From the NCBI RefSeq assembly GCF_021919125.1, contig NZ_CP083439.1, positions 992,001 through 1,056,000 of the forward strand: a DNA stretch of 64,000 bases, in the 5' to 3' direction. Made by a program: the position numbers and the translations under genes. The notes under the pieces were generated by a model. That model searched no databases. It was not told the DNA's origin and worked only from the letters and a program-made list of their open reading frames with translations. Shown piece after piece: positions 7,639 to 16,929 of this stretch. This stretch comes from Clavibacter sp. A6099. GTDB taxonomy: Bacteria; Actinomycetota; Actinomycetes; Actinomycetales; Microbacteriaceae. Position 1 is the first letter of the stretch; every line of letters starts with the position of its first letter.

Positions 7639-9678
7639 TCAGCCCGCGCTCATCCGGTCGCTGATGACCTGCATCACCTGCGTGTCGGCGAGCGTGGTAG
7701 TGTCGCCGACCGCCCGGCCCTCCGCCACGTCGCGCAGCAGGCGGCGCATGATCTTGCCGGATCGGGTCTTCGGCAGCTCCTGCACCACGAACACGCGGCG
7801 CGGCTTCGCGATGGCGCCGATCTGGTCGGATACGTGCTTCCGGAGGACCTCGTTCGGATCCTCGTCGCCGAGCGCGCTCGCCTCGGCCGTGCGGAGGATC
7901 ACGAATGCCACCACCGCCTGGCCGGTCGCCTCGTCGGACGCGCCGACGACCGCCGCCTCGGCGACGTAGGGGTGCGCGACGAGGGAGGACTCGATCTCCG
8001 CGGTCGACAGGCGGTGCCCGGAGACGTTCATCACGTCGTCCACCCGGCCGAGCAGCCAGATGTCGCCGTCCTCGTCGAGCCGCGCGCCGTCGCCCGCGAA
8101 GTAGCGGTCGCCGAAGCGGTCCCAGTAGGTCTCGCGGTAGCGCTCCGGGTCGCCCCAGATGCCGCGCAGCATGCCGGGCCAGGGCTCGGTCACGACCAGT
8201 AGGCCGCTCTCGCCGCGGGCGACGGGCTCGCCCTGGTCGTCGACCACGGCGACCTGGATGCCGGGGATGGGGGTCTGCGCGGATCCGGGCTTCGTCGCGG
8301 TGACGCCGGGGAGGGCGGAGATCATGATGCCGCCGGTCTCCGTCTGCCACCACGTGTCGACGACGGGCACGTCGCCGCCGCCGATGACGTCGCGGTACCA
8401 GCGCCACGCCTCCGGGTTGATGGGCTCACCGACCGAGCCGAGCAGGCGGATGGAGGAGAGGTCGCGCGCGTCCGGGATCTCGCGGCCCGTCTTCATGAAG
8501 GAGCGGATCGCGGTGGGCGCCGCGTAGAGGATCGTGACGCCGTGCTTCTCCACGATGTCCCACCAGCGGCCGGGCTCGGGGGTGTCCGGCGTGCCCTCGT
8601 AGACGACCTGCGTGGCGCCGTTCGCGAGCGGGCCGTAGACGACGTAGCTGTGGCCGGTGATCCAGCCGACGTCCGCCGTGCACCAGTAGACGTCGGTCTC
8701 GGGGTGCAGGTCGAAGACGTTGCGGTGGGTGTACGCGACCTGCGTGAGGTAGCCGCCCGACGTGTGCAGGATGCCCTTCGGCTTCCCGGTCGTGCCGCTC
8801 GTGTAGAGGATGAAGAGGGGATGCTCGGCCTCGAAGGCCCGGGCCTCGTGCTCCGGATCCGCCGCGGCGATCCGCTCGTGCCACCAGAGGTCGCGGCTCT
8901 CGTCCCAGTCGACCTCGTTCTCGCCGCGCCTGACGACGAGGACGTGCTCGACGGATCCGGCCGATCCGACCAGCGCGGCGTCCACGGCGGGCTTGAGCGG
9001 GAAGACCTTGCCCTTGCGCCAGCCGCCGTCGGCGGTGATGACCACGCGCGCCGCGGCGTCATCGATGCGCGCGCGCAGGCTCTCGGCGCTGAAGCCGCCG
9101 AACACGACGGAGTGGACGGCCCCGATGCGCGCGACGGCCAGCATCGCGATCACGGCCTCGGGGATCATCGGGAGGTAGATCGCGACGCGGTCGCCCGCGA
9201 CGACACCCAGATCGCCGAGGGCGTTCGCGGCGCGCTTGACCTCCGCGGTGAGCTCGGCGTAGGTGAGGTCGCGGGTGTCGCCGGGCTCGCCCTCCCAGTG
9301 CAGCGCGACGCGGTCGCCGTGCCCGGCGAGCACGTGCCGGTCGAGGCAGTTGTAGGCCACGTTGAGCCGGCCTTCGGGAAACCAGCGGGCGACGGGGGCG
9401 CCCGACCAGTCGAGGACCGTCTCGAACGGAGTCTCCCAGGTCACCAGCTCACGTGCCCTGTCGGCCCAGAAGCCGAGACGGTCTGCGGCGGCGGACTCGG
9501 CGAGGGACTCGTCGGCCACGCGGGTGGCGCGGAACGCCTCCGACGGCGGGTGGACGGGCCCCGGCTCCGTCGTCGGCGCCGGGCGCGAGGGGATGGTCGT
9601 CCCCTCCTCGTCCTGGTCGTGCGCGGCGGGGCTCGAGGCTCCGGGCTGGGTCGATCGGGGGTTCGTGGACATCGTCAT
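7639..9678 (-). CDS. acs: acetyl-CoA synthetase (AMP-forming)
   Basis: Activates acetate to acetyl-CoA through acetyl-AMP (679 residues, close to the usual 650). Motifs in order: [13 protein letters not shown] (P-loop-like A3), [11 protein letters not shown] (A5), [17 protein letters not shown] then [18 protein letters not shown] (A7/A8 hinge), and the C-terminal [15 protein letters not shown], whose GK lysine is the classic acetylation-controlled catalytic residue. The first 45 or so residues are Pro/Ser/Thr-rich and not conserved. Three ATGs follow each other as ATGACGATGACGATG after GGAGAGG; I chose the second (9678), six bases after the Shine-Dalgarno, but 9684 or 9672 are possible. Neighbouring acs and Tad genes also occur together in other actinobacteria. 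Confidence 0.95.
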   Translation of the reverse strand: MTMSTNPRSTQPGASSPAAHDQDEEGTTIPSRPAPTTEPGPVHPPSEAFRATRVADESLAESAAADRLGFWADRARELVTWETPFETVLDWSGAPVARWFPEGRLNVAYNCLDRHVLAGHGDRVALHWEGEPGDTRDLTYAELTAEVKRAANALGDLGVVAGDRVAIYLPMIPEAVIAMLAVARIGAVHSVVFGGFSAESLRARIDDAAARVVITADGGWRKGKVFPLKPAVDAALVGSAGSVEHVLVVRRGENEVDWDESRDLWWHERIAAADPEHEARAFEAEHPLFILYTSGTTGKPKGILHTSGGYLTQVAYTHRNVFDLHPETDVYWCTADVGWITGHSYVVYGPLANGATQVVYEGTPDTPEPGRWWDIVEKHGVTILYAAPTAIRSFMKTGREIPDARDLSSIRLLGSVGEPINPEAWRWYRDVIGGGDVPVVDTWWQTETGGIMISALPGVTATKPGSAQTPIPGIQVAVVDDQGEPVARGESGLLVVTEPWPGMLRGIWGDPERYRETYWDRFGDRYFAGDGARLDEDGDIWLLGRVDDVMNVSGHRLSTAEIESSLVAHPYVAEAAVVGASDEATGQAVVAFVILRTAEASALGDEDPNEVLRKHVSDQIGAIAKPRRVFVVQELPKTRSGKIMRRLLRDVAEGRAVGDTTTLADTQVMQVISDRMSAG

Positions 9679-9684
9679 CGTCAT

Positions 9685-10003
9685 CCTCTCCGCGACCCAC
9701 GTTAGCGGGTGGGCGGTCCGGCACCGCGGCCCCAGGGGCTGATGTGGTGACCCCGCTGCCCGGGAGTCCGGTGGGGGAACGGCCAGAACGCGCATGACCC
9801 TCCCCTGGGGGGAGGCTCGCGGCGTATGCTCATGCCGTCGGGCCAAGCCCGGCGTGTGGCGGATCCAGGATTCCCCCGATCCTTCGTCACGTGGCGGCGC
9901 CCGTTCCCCCGATGGGCGCCGCCCCTCTCTCCTCCCCAGCGCGTGGCGGTGACGCGTCCTCCCCGGCTCGCGTCGGCTCGTCATCACCGCGGGCGGCTGC
10001 GCC
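9685..10003. other. divergent intergenic region acs / Tad locus
   Basis: About 320 bases between divergently transcribed genes. It holds an inverted repeat CCTCCCC-N3-GGGGAGG (9799-9815) and, ten bases further on, TATGCT (9825-9830, plus strand), which could be operator and -10. No gene or small ORF with a convincing start is seen. Confidence 0.45.
9799..9830 (+). promoter_or_regulatory. inverted repeat next to a possible -10 box
   Basis: Perfect 7-base arms CCTCCCC (9799-9805) and GGGGAGG (9809-9815), followed at 9825-9830 by TATGCT. The repeat would lie across the -35 region of that promoter, a usual place for a repressor or activator site. Which of the flanking genes it serves is not clear. 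Confidence 0.35.
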
Positions 10004-10009
10004 TAGTGT
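10004..10009 (+). promoter_or_regulatory. putative leaderless -10 box of the Tad locus
   Basis: TAGTGT lies exactly six bases before the ATG at 10016. It contains an in-frame TAG, so translation of the ATPase cannot begin further upstream. No Shine-Dalgarno is visible, consistent with a leaderless mRNA. Confidence 0.5.
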
Positions 10010-10015
10010 CCGCGC

Positions 10016-11281
10016 ATGATCGAGTGGCAGGCATCCGTCGTGGGTCGAGGCGTCCTCCCGGGGGAGGCCCCGCGGCACAGGCCCGCAGGAGGCGCGGGGC
10101 CGGGCGACCGTCCGCTCGTCGTCGCTCCCGCGGCCTTCGTCCCGCGGCCCCGGACACCCGCTGGCGCAGGTCGGGGCGTCGCGTCGTCCGACGCCCGGGG
10201 CTCAGGGCCCGGCGGGGCCCTCCGCCTCCCGGCGGTCGGTCCCGTCGCCGAGGCCGCATCGCTCGCGCCCCTGCGCCGGGTCCCGTCCGCGCTCGGTCCC
10301 CTCTCTCGTCTGGCGCAGGACCCCCGGGCGACGGACGTGTTCGTCAACGGCGACGGCGAGGTCTGGGTCGACCGCGGATCCGGCCCCGAGCGCCGACCCG
10401 ACGTCGACCTCGGCGGTGAGCCGTCCGTGCGGGCGCTGGCCGTGCGGCTGGCCGCGGCGGGCGGGCGGCATCTGGACGAGGCGGCCCCGTGCGTGGACGT
10501 GAGGCTGGGTGACGGGATGCGCATCCACGCGGTGCTGCCACCCGTGTCGACGCGCGGCACCCTGCTCTCCATCCGGCTCCCCTCGCGGGCGAGGCCGACG
10601 CTCGACGCGCTCGACGCGGCGGGGGCCTTCCCTCCCGGATGCCGCGCGCTGCTCGAGGAGGCGGTGCGACGACGCACGAACCTCCTGATCACCGGCGCCG
10701 GCGGCAGCGGGAAGACGACCCTGCTCGGCGCGCTGCTCGCCCGGGCGGATCCGCGGGAGCGCATCGTGCTCGTCGAGGACGTCGCCGAGCTGCGGGTGCA
10801 CCACGCGCACGTCGTGTCGCTCGAGGCCAGGCAGGCGAACATCGAGGGCGCCGGGGAGCTGTCCCTGCCGCGCCTGGTGCGGGAGGCGCTGAGGATGCGG
10901 CCGGACCGGCTGGTCGTGGGGGAGTGCCGGGGCAGCGAGATCAGGGACCTGCTCGGAGCCCTCAACACCGGGCACGACGGAGGCGCGGGCACCCTGCACG
11001 CCAACGGCGTCGCGGACGTGCCGGCCCGGCTCGAGGCGTTGGGCGCGCTCGCCGGCATGGACGCGGTCACGACCGCACGCCAGGCGGTGAGCGCGATCGG
11101 CCTGGTCGTCCACCTCGCCCGGACGCCGCGGGGGCGACGGGTGGCCGCCGCCGGACGCCTCGCGACGGGCGACGACGGCCGCCTGCGGGTCGTCCCGGTG
11201 CGCTGGGATGCCGGCGCGGGTCCGGTGGCGCGGCCCGCGGTGGCGGCATCGGCCGCGGAGGCGCTCGGGGGTCGTGGATGA
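10016..11281 (+). CDS. tadA: TadA/CpaF-type secretion ATPase
   Basis: Hexameric ATPase that powers assembly of Tad (Flp-type) pili or a related secretion apparatus. 421 residues: about 90 low-complexity residues, then the N-terminal domain from ALGPLSRLAQDPRATDVFVNG, a Walker A GAGGSGKTT at 227-235, the Asp/Glu box VLVEDVAEL, Walker B RLVVGECRGSE (299-308) and the His box HDGGAGTLHAN. This matches the actinobacterial TadA-like proteins found beside topA. First gene of a tight five-gene run; its TGA overlaps the next ATG by four bases. An in-frame stop 12 bases upstream fixes the 5' limit. Confidence 0.92.
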   Translation: MIEWQASVVGRGVLPGEAPRHRPAGGAGPGDRPLVVAPAAFVPRPRTPAGAGRGVASSDARGSGPGGALRLPAVGPVAEAASLAPLRRVPSALGPLSRLAQDPRATDVFVNGDGEVWVDRGSGPERRPDVDLGGEPSVRALAVRLAAAGGRHLDEAAPCVDVRLGDGMRIHAVLPPVSTRGTLLSIRLPSRARPTLDALDAAGAFPPGCRALLEEAVRRRTNLLITGAGGSGKTTLLGALLARADPRERIVLVEDVAELRVHHAHVVSLEARQANIEGAGELSLPRLVREALRMRPDRLVVGECRGSEIRDLLGALNTGHDGGAGTLHANGVADVPARLEALGALAGMDAVTTARQAVSAIGLVVHLARTPRGRRVAAAGRLATGDDGRLRVVPVRWDAGAGPVARPAVAASAAEALGGRG

Positions 11282-12300
11282 TCCGGCGCGCGCACGCCGA
11301 CCGCCCGGGGCTGCGTGTGCGGCTGCGGGGCGGGGGCGACGAGACAGCGGTCGAGGAGGCCGAGGAGATCGCCGCGTTCGTGCGACGACTGGCGGTGCTG
11401 CTCGGCGCGGGGCTGCACCTCGAGCGCGCGTGGTCGCAGCTGGCGCCGCCGGGCGGTCGCGCCCGGCGCGGTGAGCGCGCGGTGCCCGCCCTGGTCCGTC
11501 GCGTCGCCGCGGGCGCCGGATCGGCTCCCCTCGCCGATCGCGTCATGACCGCGTCCACCGCGTCCACCGCGGGGGAGGCGGCAGGCGGAGGCACCGCGCG
11601 ATCGTGGTCCGCGCTCGCCGCGGGGCTCGAGGTCGCGGATCGCACGGGAGCGCCGCTCGCGCGGTCCCTCGACCGGCTCGCCGACTCCCTCGTCGACATC
11701 GCCAGGGTGCGCCGCGACGCGGGCACGGCGCTCGCCGGCCCGGTGGCGACCAGCCGCACCGTGCTCCTCATGCCCGGCGCAGGCCTGCTCCTAGCGGCAG
11801 GGCTCGGGTTCGATCCGCTCCGCGTCCTGGTCACCACCGTGCCCGGGCTCGTGTGCCTCGTGATGGGTTCCTCGCTCGTGGCGATCGGCTGGCGGTGGAA
11901 CCGCCGCCTGGTGAGCCGGGCCCTTCCGCGGGAGCCCGCACCGGGGCTCGTACTCGACCTGGTGGCGATGGCCATGTCCGGCGGAGCCTCCGTGCCTCGC
12001 GCGGTCGCGGTCGTCCGACGCGCGTGCGAGCGCGCCGGACTGGGTGCTGGTGACGACCTCGATGCGGTCGGGTCGGTCGTCGACGCGGCCGCCCGCACGG
12101 GCGCGCCCGTGGCCGCGCTCCTCGGGAGCGAGGCGGAACGGGTCCGCAGGGACGCGGCGACCTGGGCGGAGCGGGCGGCGGCGCGACTGGCGGCGCGGCT
12201 CATGCTGCCGCTGGGCGTGTGCATCCTGCCGGCGTTCCTGGCGGTGGGCGTGGTGCCGATGCTGCTGGCCGTCGTGTCCTCAACACTCGGCCGCGGATGA
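11278..12300 (+). CDS. type II/IV secretion F-domain membrane protein, TadB-TadC-like fusion
   Basis: Polytopic inner-membrane platform protein of 340 residues. Two units resembling the T2SSF domain are seen in series: the first at about 20-140 (AAFVRRLAVLLGAGLHLERAW ... GLEVADRTGAPLARSLDRLADSL) and the second at about 225-330 (LVLDLVAMAMSGGASVPRAVAVV ... ARTGAPVAALLGSEAERVRRD), each followed by a pair of transmembrane segments. Usual Tad loci have separate tadB and tadC genes, so this single gene probably replaces both. Overlaps the ATPase gene by four bases (ATGA). Works with the ATPase to extrude the pilin encoded next. Confidence 0.85.
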   Translation: MIRRAHADRPGLRVRLRGGGDETAVEEAEEIAAFVRRLAVLLGAGLHLERAWSQLAPPGGRARRGERAVPALVRRVAAGAGSAPLADRVMTASTASTAGEAAGGGTARSWSALAAGLEVADRTGAPLARSLDRLADSLVDIARVRRDAGTALAGPVATSRTVLLMPGAGLLLAAGLGFDPLRVLVTTVPGLVCLVMGSSLVAIGWRWNRRLVSRALPREPAPGLVLDLVAMAMSGGASVPRAVAVVRRACERAGLGAGDDLDAVGSVVDAAARTGAPVAALLGSEAERVRRDAATWAERAAARLAARLMLPLGVCILPAFLAVGVVPMLLAVVSSTLGRG

Positions 12301-12425
12301 GGGCATCCACCATCGCGGATCCCGCCACGGGCCGAGCAGGTCGGACGGGGCATGGTGGCGTCCCGGCCGATGGTCGGCAGGGACAGGACGGCGGGCATCG
12401 CCCGCCAGAGGGAGAGGACGAGGAC

Positions 12426-12872
12426 ATGGGACGAGTCGAGGAGCGGGCGCACCCGATCGACGTGCGCGACGTGGAGGTCGCGGCAGCGCGGGGGCACGGA
12501 TCCGGGACGATGGGAGCCGCGGTGGCGCCGGAGGGCCGCGCCGTCTGGCCGCTGGCCGCGGCGGGGGCTGCGCCCGTCGCTCCGTCGCGTCCATCGGGGC
12601 GGGGCATGGGCTGCGCGGGGGCCTGCGGTGCGGAGGTGGTCACGGCGGTCCCGAGGCTCGCGCCGTCGCGTTCCGCCCGTGTCGCCCGGGCGGCGCGTCG
12701 TGCGCTCCTCCGGCGCGCGGCGGGCGACGGTGGTGCGGCCACGGCCGAGTACGCCATCGCGACCATGGCGGCGGTGGCGTTCGCCGGTCTGCTCGTGGTC
12801 ATCCTGCAGAGCGACGAGGTCCGCGGGATGCTCCTCGACCTCGTGCGGCGCGCGCTGACGTACGACCGGTGA
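12426..12872 (+). CDS. DUF4244-type Flp-like pilin
   Basis: Probable major pilin of the locus. The C-terminal part reads GDGGAATAEYAIAT followed by a hydrophobic helix (AAVAFAGLLVVIL) and a short polar tail, ALTYDR. G|AATAEY fits the Flp prepilin cleavage rule, with Glu at +5 and Tyr at +6. With the start chosen (ATG 12426, preceded by GAGG eight bases away) the preprotein has 148 residues and an unusually long, low-complexity leader of about 104; starts at 12510 or 12606 would shorten it to 120 or 88 and are equally possible. It overlaps the next gene by four bases (GTGA). Confidence 0.8.
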   Translation: MGRVEERAHPIDVRDVEVAAARGHGSGTMGAAVAPEGRAVWPLAAAGAAPVAPSRPSGRGMGCAGACGAEVVTAVPRLAPSRSARVARAARRALLRRAAGDGGAATAEYAIATMAAVAFAGLLVVILQSDEVRGMLLDLVRRALTYDR

Positions 12873-13270
12873 CCCCGTCCACCTCGGCGGAGGGATGTCC
12901 GAACGGCGATCCGCGTGCCTGCCCGGTCGCGGATCGCGGGGCGGCGGCCGCGGAGCTGGCGGTCGTGCTGCCCGCGGTCGTGCTGGTCCTCGGGCTGTGC
13001 CTGGGCGCGGTACAGACGGTCGGGCAGCAGATCGTGCTGACATCCGCGGCGGAAGAAGCGGCACGGAGCCTCGGACGCGGGGAGGACGCGGGCACGGCGG
13101 CGGCGCGCATCGAGGGCGCGGCAGGGGGAGCGTCGATGGCGGTGGACCGGTCGGGTCACGCCGTCTGCGTCCGGCTCACGGCGCCCAGCCGGTTCGCGCC
13201 CGCTGGCGCTGCGGGCCTGAGCGTCTCGGCCCGGGGCTGCGCATGGCAGGAGGATCCCGGTGCCCCGTGA
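12869..13270 (+). CDS. TadE-like pseudopilin
   Basis: A 133-residue TadE-family protein, a minor pilin-like component needed for Flp pilus assembly. After a short leader comes DRGAAAAELAVVLPAVVLVLGL: cleavage after G would leave AAAAEL, with the Glu+5 expected for TadE/F. The rest (QTVGQQIVLTSAAEEAARSLGRGED) is the usual small periplasmic domain with two Cys (AVCVRL, RGCAWQ). GTG start overlapping the pilin stop, and an 11-base overlap with the following gene. Confidence 0.85.
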   Translation: MTPSTSAEGCPNGDPRACPVADRGAAAAELAVVLPAVVLVLGLCLGAVQTVGQQIVLTSAAEEAARSLGRGEDAGTAAARIEGAAGGASMAVDRSGHAVCVRLTAPSRFAPAGAAGLSVSARGCAWQEDPGAP

Positions 13271-13619
13271 CGGCGACGTCGGCTCGGGTACCGTGGTCGC
13301 GGTCGGCGTGTTCGGCGCGGTCACCGCGCTCGCGCTGGCCACGGTCGCCGTCTCATCCGTGCTGGTGGAGAGGGCGGCCGCGGCGGGTGCCGCGGACTCC
13401 GGGGCGCTCGCGGCGGCGGACGTCGCCGCGGGGTACGCGGCCGGCTCTCCCTGCTCGGCGGCCGAGGAGGTCGTGGTCGCCGCCGGGGCCGCGCTCACGG
13501 GCTGCGAGATGTCGGGCACGACGGCGGTCGTGATGGCAGAGCGTCGCGACGGCCCGATGGGACTCCAGGTGACGGCGCGCGCGCGAGCCGGTCAACCGCC
13601 GTCCCGGGTGTCGGGATGA
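13260..13619 (+). CDS. Rv3654c/TadE-like secreted or membrane protein
   Basis: A 119-residue protein with one transmembrane helix (VVAVGVFGAVTALALATVAVSSVLV) followed by a small extracytoplasmic part with two Cys (SPCSAAEE, LTGCEMSG). It matches the protein that ends the actinobacterial helicase/secretion neighbourhood (Rv3654c-like). Unlike the gene before it, the segment preceding the helix (GDVGSGTVVAV) has no Glu at +5, so processing by the prepilin peptidase is doubtful. GTG start inside the previous gene, which it overlaps by 11 bases. Confidence 0.8.
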   Translation: MPRDGDVGSGTVVAVGVFGAVTALALATVAVSSVLVERAAAAGAADSGALAAADVAAGYAAGSPCSAAEEVVVAAGAALTGCEMSGTTAVVMAERRDGPMGLQVTARARAGQPPSRVSG

Positions 13620-13959
13620 CCCGCGGCGGCACGGTCGTCGTGGGCGTCCTCGCCCTCAGGCCGGAGTCGAGGCGTGCTGGTCGAGGGCGTCTCGCGGGCG
13701 GCCCGCGAGAGCGGTCGGGACCCTGTCGGGCGTCTCCGTCCACGTCCGCTTGGGGCGCTCCAGTCCGGGCATCGCGCCGCCCGGTCGCGTCTCGTCCGGG
13801 CGGCGCCGCGATTAGGTGCCCGGTCGGTGCGCGTGTGTATGGTGTGCCTTGTCGGGGACCCCGCCGCACGTCGCCCCGGATCGGATCCGATCCGAGCGGG
13901 CACGCATCCCGGACACCGGGCCGGCCACCGGCCCCATGAACGCATATATAAGGAGTCAC
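13620..13959. other. intergenic region upstream of topA
   Basis: About 340 bases without a gene. TATGGT at 13838-13843 is the best -10 candidate for topA. The frames across it are arginine-rich chance products. The helicase gene that often closes the Tad neighbourhood in other actinobacteria is absent here. Confidence 0.4.
13838..13843 (+). promoter_or_regulatory. possible -10 box of topA
   Basis: TATGGT in an otherwise GC-rich stretch, 116 bases before the topA start. No good -35 is seen; alternative TAGGTG lies at 13813. Confidence 0.25.
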
Positions 13960-16929
13960 GTGCCCGGCACGAAGAAGTTGGTCATCGTCGAGTCGCCGGC
14001 CAAGGCCAAGACGATCGCCCAGTACCTGGGCAGCGGCTACGAGGTGCAGGCCTCCGTCGGCCACATCCGCGACCTCATCGAGCCCAAGAACCTGCCGCCC
14101 GAGCTGAAGAAGGGCACGCTCGGCAAGTTCTCCGTCGACGTGGAGAACGGCTTCGAGCCGTACTACGTCGTCAGCGACCAGAAGAAGAAGACGGTCGCCG
14201 ACCTCAAGCGGGCGCTCAAGGACGCCGACGAGCTCTTCCTCGCGACGGATGAGGACCGCGAGGGCGAGGCCATCGCGTGGCACCTGCTCCAGGTGCTGAA
14301 GCCGAAGGTGCCGGTCAAGCGCATGGTCTTCCACGAGATCACCAAGGAGGCCATCGAGCGAGCCCGCGACAGCACGCGCGACATCGACACGGCCCTCGTG
14401 GACGCGCAGGAGACGCGACGCATCCTCGACCGCCTCTACGGCTACGAGGTGTCGCCCGTCCTCTGGCGCAAGGTGGGGCCCGGCCTCTCCGCGGGCCGCG
14501 TGCAGTCCGCCGCGACGCGGCTGGTCGTTGACCGCGAGCGCGAGCGGCTGGCCTTCGTCACCGCCTCGTACTGGGATCTGACGGCATCGCTCTCGCCGGT
14601 CGACCAGCAGCTGCCGTTCGACGCCCGCCTCGTCCGCATCGACGGTGCGCGCATCGCCACGGGCCGCGACTTCGACGACAAGGGCGCGCTCAAGAACGAC
14701 TCGCGCCCGCTCGACGCGAGCAGCGCGGAAGCCCTCGCGGAGGCGCTCCGCGACCCGTCCGTGCCGCTGAAGGTGCAGAGCGTCGAGTCGAAGCCCTACA
14801 CGCGTCGCCCCGCCGCGCCGTTCACCACGTCCACGCTGCAGCAGGAGGCGGCGCGCAAGCTCCGCTTCTCCGCGCGGCAGACCATGAGCGTCGCGCAGTC
14901 GCTCTACGAGAACGGCTACATCACCTACATGCGCACCGACTCGCCCTCGCTCTCGCAGCAGGCGATCAACGCGGCGCGCAAGCAGGCAGCGGAGCTCTAC
15001 GGGCCCGAGACCGTGCCGGACAAGCCGCGCCTCTACGCGGGCAAGAGCAAGAACGCGCAGGAGGCCCACGAGGCCGTCCGTCCCGCCGGGGAGACCTTCC
15101 GCACGCCGCAGCAGCTCGCATCCACGCTGCGCGGCAACGACCACAAGCTCTACGACCTCATCTGGAAGCGCACCATCGCCTCGCAGATGGCCGACGCGAA
15201 GGGATCCACCGCGTCGGTCGTCATCGCCGCGGGCCCCACGTCCGCGGGCGAGGTGGCCGAGTTCGCCGCCTCGGGCACGGTCATCACGTTCCGCGGGTTC
15301 CTTGCCGCGTACGAGGAGAGCCGCGACGAGGAGCGCCACGGCGCGGCCGAGCCGCGCGAGGCCAAGCTGCCCGACCTCAAGAAGGGCCAGGACCTGCGCC
15401 TCGTCGACGTCGACGCGAAGGGGCACGAGACCAGCCCCCCGCCGCGCTACACGGAGGCGAGCCTCGTCAAGACGCTCGAGGAGCTGGGGATCGGTCGTCC
15501 GTCGACCTACGCGGCCATCATCTCGACGATCGTCGACCGCGGCTACGTCACGCCGCGCGGCACGGCCCTCGTCCCGAACTGGATCGCCTTCTCGGTGGTG
15601 CGGCTGCTCGAGGAGTTCTTCACCGAGCTCGTGCAGTACGACTTCACCGCGGGCATGGAGGACGACCTCGACCGCATCGCGGAGGGTTCGGCCGAGCGCG
15701 TCGACTGGCTGAAGGGCTTCTACTACGGCAACGACGCGCACAAGGGGCTCCGCCCCACCATCGACAACCTCGGCGAGATCGACGCCAAGGAGATCAACTC
15801 GCTGCGCATCGCGGATGACATCACGCTGCGCATCGGCAAGTACGGGCCCTACCTGGAGGTCCACGAGGAGGGTGCCGCCGCGGACGCGACGCCTCGCCGC
15901 GTCAACCTGCCGGAGGACCTCGCGCCGGACGAGCTGACGGCGGCCAAGGCCCGCGAGCTCATCGACGCACCGGTCGTCACCGATCGCGTCATCGGCATCA
16001 ACCCCGAGAACGGCAAGCAGGTCGTGGCGAAGGACGGTCGCTACGGCCCCTACGTCACCGAGCTCGATCCCGAGCCCGAGGAGGCGCCCGCCGCCCCCGC
16101 TGACGGCGTCGACCCGGCGACGGGTGAGGTGCTCGAGAGCGCGTCGGCGACGACCACTGCTGCACCCGCGAAGAAGGCGCCCGCCAGGAAGCCGGCGGCG
16201 AAGAAGGCGGCGGCCGTCAAGCCGCGCACCGCCTCCATCTTCAAGTCGATGGACCTCGCCACGGTCGACCTCGAGACGGCGCTGCGGCTGCTCGACCTCC
16301 CGCGGGTCGTGGGCGAGGATCCGGAGACGGCAACAGCCATCACCGCGCAGAACGGCAAGTACGGCCCGTACCTGAAGAAGGGCACGGACTCGCGCTCGCT
16401 CACGAACGAGGAGCAGATCTTCGAGATCGACCTGCCCGGTGCCCTCGAGGTGTTCGCGCAGCCCAAGTACGGCGCCCGGCGCCCGTCGAGCGCGCTGAAG
16501 GAGTTCGACGCGGATCCCGTGAGCGGCAAGGGCATCAAGGTGAAGGACGGGCGCTTCGGTCCGTACGTCACGGACGGCGAGACCAACGCGACGATCCCGA
16601 AGAGCGAGTCCGTCGAGGACATCGACTTCGACCGTGCGGTCGAGCTCCTCGCCGACAAGCGCGCCAAGGGGCCGGCGAAGCCCAAGTCCAAGGCCAAGGC
16701 TCCGGCCAAGGCGAAGGCCAAGGCACCCGCAAAGGCGAAGACGACGGCAGCGAAGTCGACCGCGGCGAAGACCGGCACCGCGAAGACGACCGCCGCGAAC
16801 TCGACCACCGCGAAGACCGCCACCGCGAAGACGACTGCCGCGCGGTCGGCCGCCGCCACGAAGGCGGCGGCGACGAGGGCCGCCAACAAGGCGGCCGCTG
16901 CCGCGGCGACGGCGTCCGACGCGACGTGA
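13960..16929 (+). CDS. topA: DNA topoisomerase I
   Basis: Type IA topoisomerase that relaxes negative supercoils (989 residues). It starts MPGTKKLVIVESPAKAKTI, the TOPRIM domain, with the acidic DEDREGE at 97-103; the catalytic Tyr is in GYITYMRTDS (Y323). The C-terminal half carries repeated topoisomerase C-terminal elements (GKYGPYL, GRYGPYV, GRFGPYV), followed by a Lys/Ala/Thr-rich tail of about 100 residues typical of actinobacterial TopA. The GTG at 13960 was chosen because AAGGAG lies four bases before it; an in-frame ATG 24 bases upstream (13936) lacks such a signal. Its stop overlaps the tmk start by four bases, beginning the topA-tmk-holB unit. Confidence 0.97.
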   Translation: MPGTKKLVIVESPAKAKTIAQYLGSGYEVQASVGHIRDLIEPKNLPPELKKGTLGKFSVDVENGFEPYYVVSDQKKKTVADLKRALKDADELFLATDEDREGEAIAWHLLQVLKPKVPVKRMVFHEITKEAIERARDSTRDIDTALVDAQETRRILDRLYGYEVSPVLWRKVGPGLSAGRVQSAATRLVVDRERERLAFVTASYWDLTASLSPVDQQLPFDARLVRIDGARIATGRDFDDKGALKNDSRPLDASSAEALAEALRDPSVPLKVQSVESKPYTRRPAAPFTTSTLQQEAARKLRFSARQTMSVAQSLYENGYITYMRTDSPSLSQQAINAARKQAAELYGPETVPDKPRLYAGKSKNAQEAHEAVRPAGETFRTPQQLASTLRGNDHKLYDLIWKRTIASQMADAKGSTASVVIAAGPTSAGEVAEFAASGTVITFRGFLAAYEESRDEERHGAAEPREAKLPDLKKGQDLRLVDVDAKGHETSPPPRYTEASLVKTLEELGIGRPSTYAAIISTIVDRGYVTPRGTALVPNWIAFSVVRLLEEFFTELVQYDFTAGMEDDLDRIAEGSAERVDWLKGFYYGNDAHKGLRPTIDNLGEIDAKEINSLRIADDITLRIGKYGPYLEVHEEGAAADATPRRVNLPEDLAPDELTAAKARELIDAPVVTDRVIGINPENGKQVVAKDGRYGPYVTELDPEPEEAPAAPADGVDPATGEVLESASATTTAAPAKKAPARKPAAKKAAAVKPRTASIFKSMDLATVDLETALRLLDLPRVVGEDPETATAITAQNGKYGPYLKKGTDSRSLTNEEQIFEIDLPGALEVFAQPKYGARRPSSALKEFDADPVSGKGIKVKDGRFGPYVTDGETNATIPKSESVEDIDFDRAVELLADKRAKGPAKPKSKAKAPAKAKAKAPAKAKTTAAKSTAAKTGTAKTTAANSTTAKTATAKTTAARSAAATKAAATRAANKAAAAAATASDAT

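Noticed and set aside
13936-13959. Upstream ATG as topA start
   Set aside because: No ribosome-binding site; AAGGAG stands four bases before the GTG at 13960, and homology begins there.
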